This document shows positions 15,707 to 15,738 of a DNA stretch of 15,738 nucleotides, one piece after another (positions within the stretch are counted from its first letter, which is position 1; each line of letters begins with the position of its first letter). The position numbers were made by a program, and so were the translations under genes. Under the pieces are notes generated by a model. That model was not told the DNA's origin. It did no database searches and saw only the letters and a list, made by a program, of their open reading frames with translations. The DNA comes from Planctomycetota bacterium (GTDB taxonomy: Bacteria; Planctomycetota; Planctomycetia; Pirellulales; UBA7805): positions 1 through 15,738 of the forward strand of contig JABABY010000024.1 in NCBI GenBank assembly GCA_014237955.1. Reading direction: 5' to 3'.

Positions 15707-15738
15707 CTCTTGTTATGGCGCAAGTATTAGGTCCGTAT

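Noticed and set aside
15715..15738. Start of a further gene after gcvPB (ATG followed by seven codons)
   Set aside because: No ribosome binding site and too little sequence to support a call.

Overview
The window looks like chromosomal housekeeping DNA from a planctomycete, probably of the Pirellula/Rhodopirellula type. This is inferred from gene content: a large DUF4175-like membrane protein, DUF1573, a multihaem lipoprotein fused to a 5'-nucleotidase-like domain, an archaeal/eukaryotic-type ProRS and a two-subunit glycine decarboxylase. No rRNA, tRNA, CRISPR array, transposase or phage gene was seen.

The left half (1-7587) is transcribed leftwards. In transcription order it holds proS; a DUF4416 protein; a DUF1573 secreted protein behind a good sigma70-like promoter; a lipoprotein with a 5'-nucleotidase-like domain and four CxxCH haem motifs; and the N-terminal 688 codons of a large membrane-anchored, coiled-coil protein whose 3' end lies beyond base 1. 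The last three form an envelope/periplasm-directed set.

The right half (7795-15706) is transcribed rightwards from a divergent intergenic region with plausible promoters on both strands. First comes an RNA-decay pair: a YhaM-type 3'-5' exoribonuclease and RNase R, whose start codon overlaps the yhaM stop. Then comes a complete glycine cleavage cluster gcvT-gcvH-gcvPA-gcvPB (T, H and the split P protein). The L protein is not in the window.

The most unusual feature is an in-frame TAG (8263-8265) inside yhaM. It splits the gene at the OB-fold/HD-domain border, within the conserved HH-x-x-x-GGLL-x-H motif, and both sides stay in one frame and are well conserved. It may be a recent nonsense mutation, an assembly error, readthrough, or a true split into two proteins. 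Other points of interest are the nucleotidase-cytochrome fusion with an EPCGC...GGLSRR motif, a ProRS tail without the usual zinc cysteines, a very lysine-rich RNase R tail, and several hairpins in the short intergenic gaps. I see no clearly new multi-gene system.
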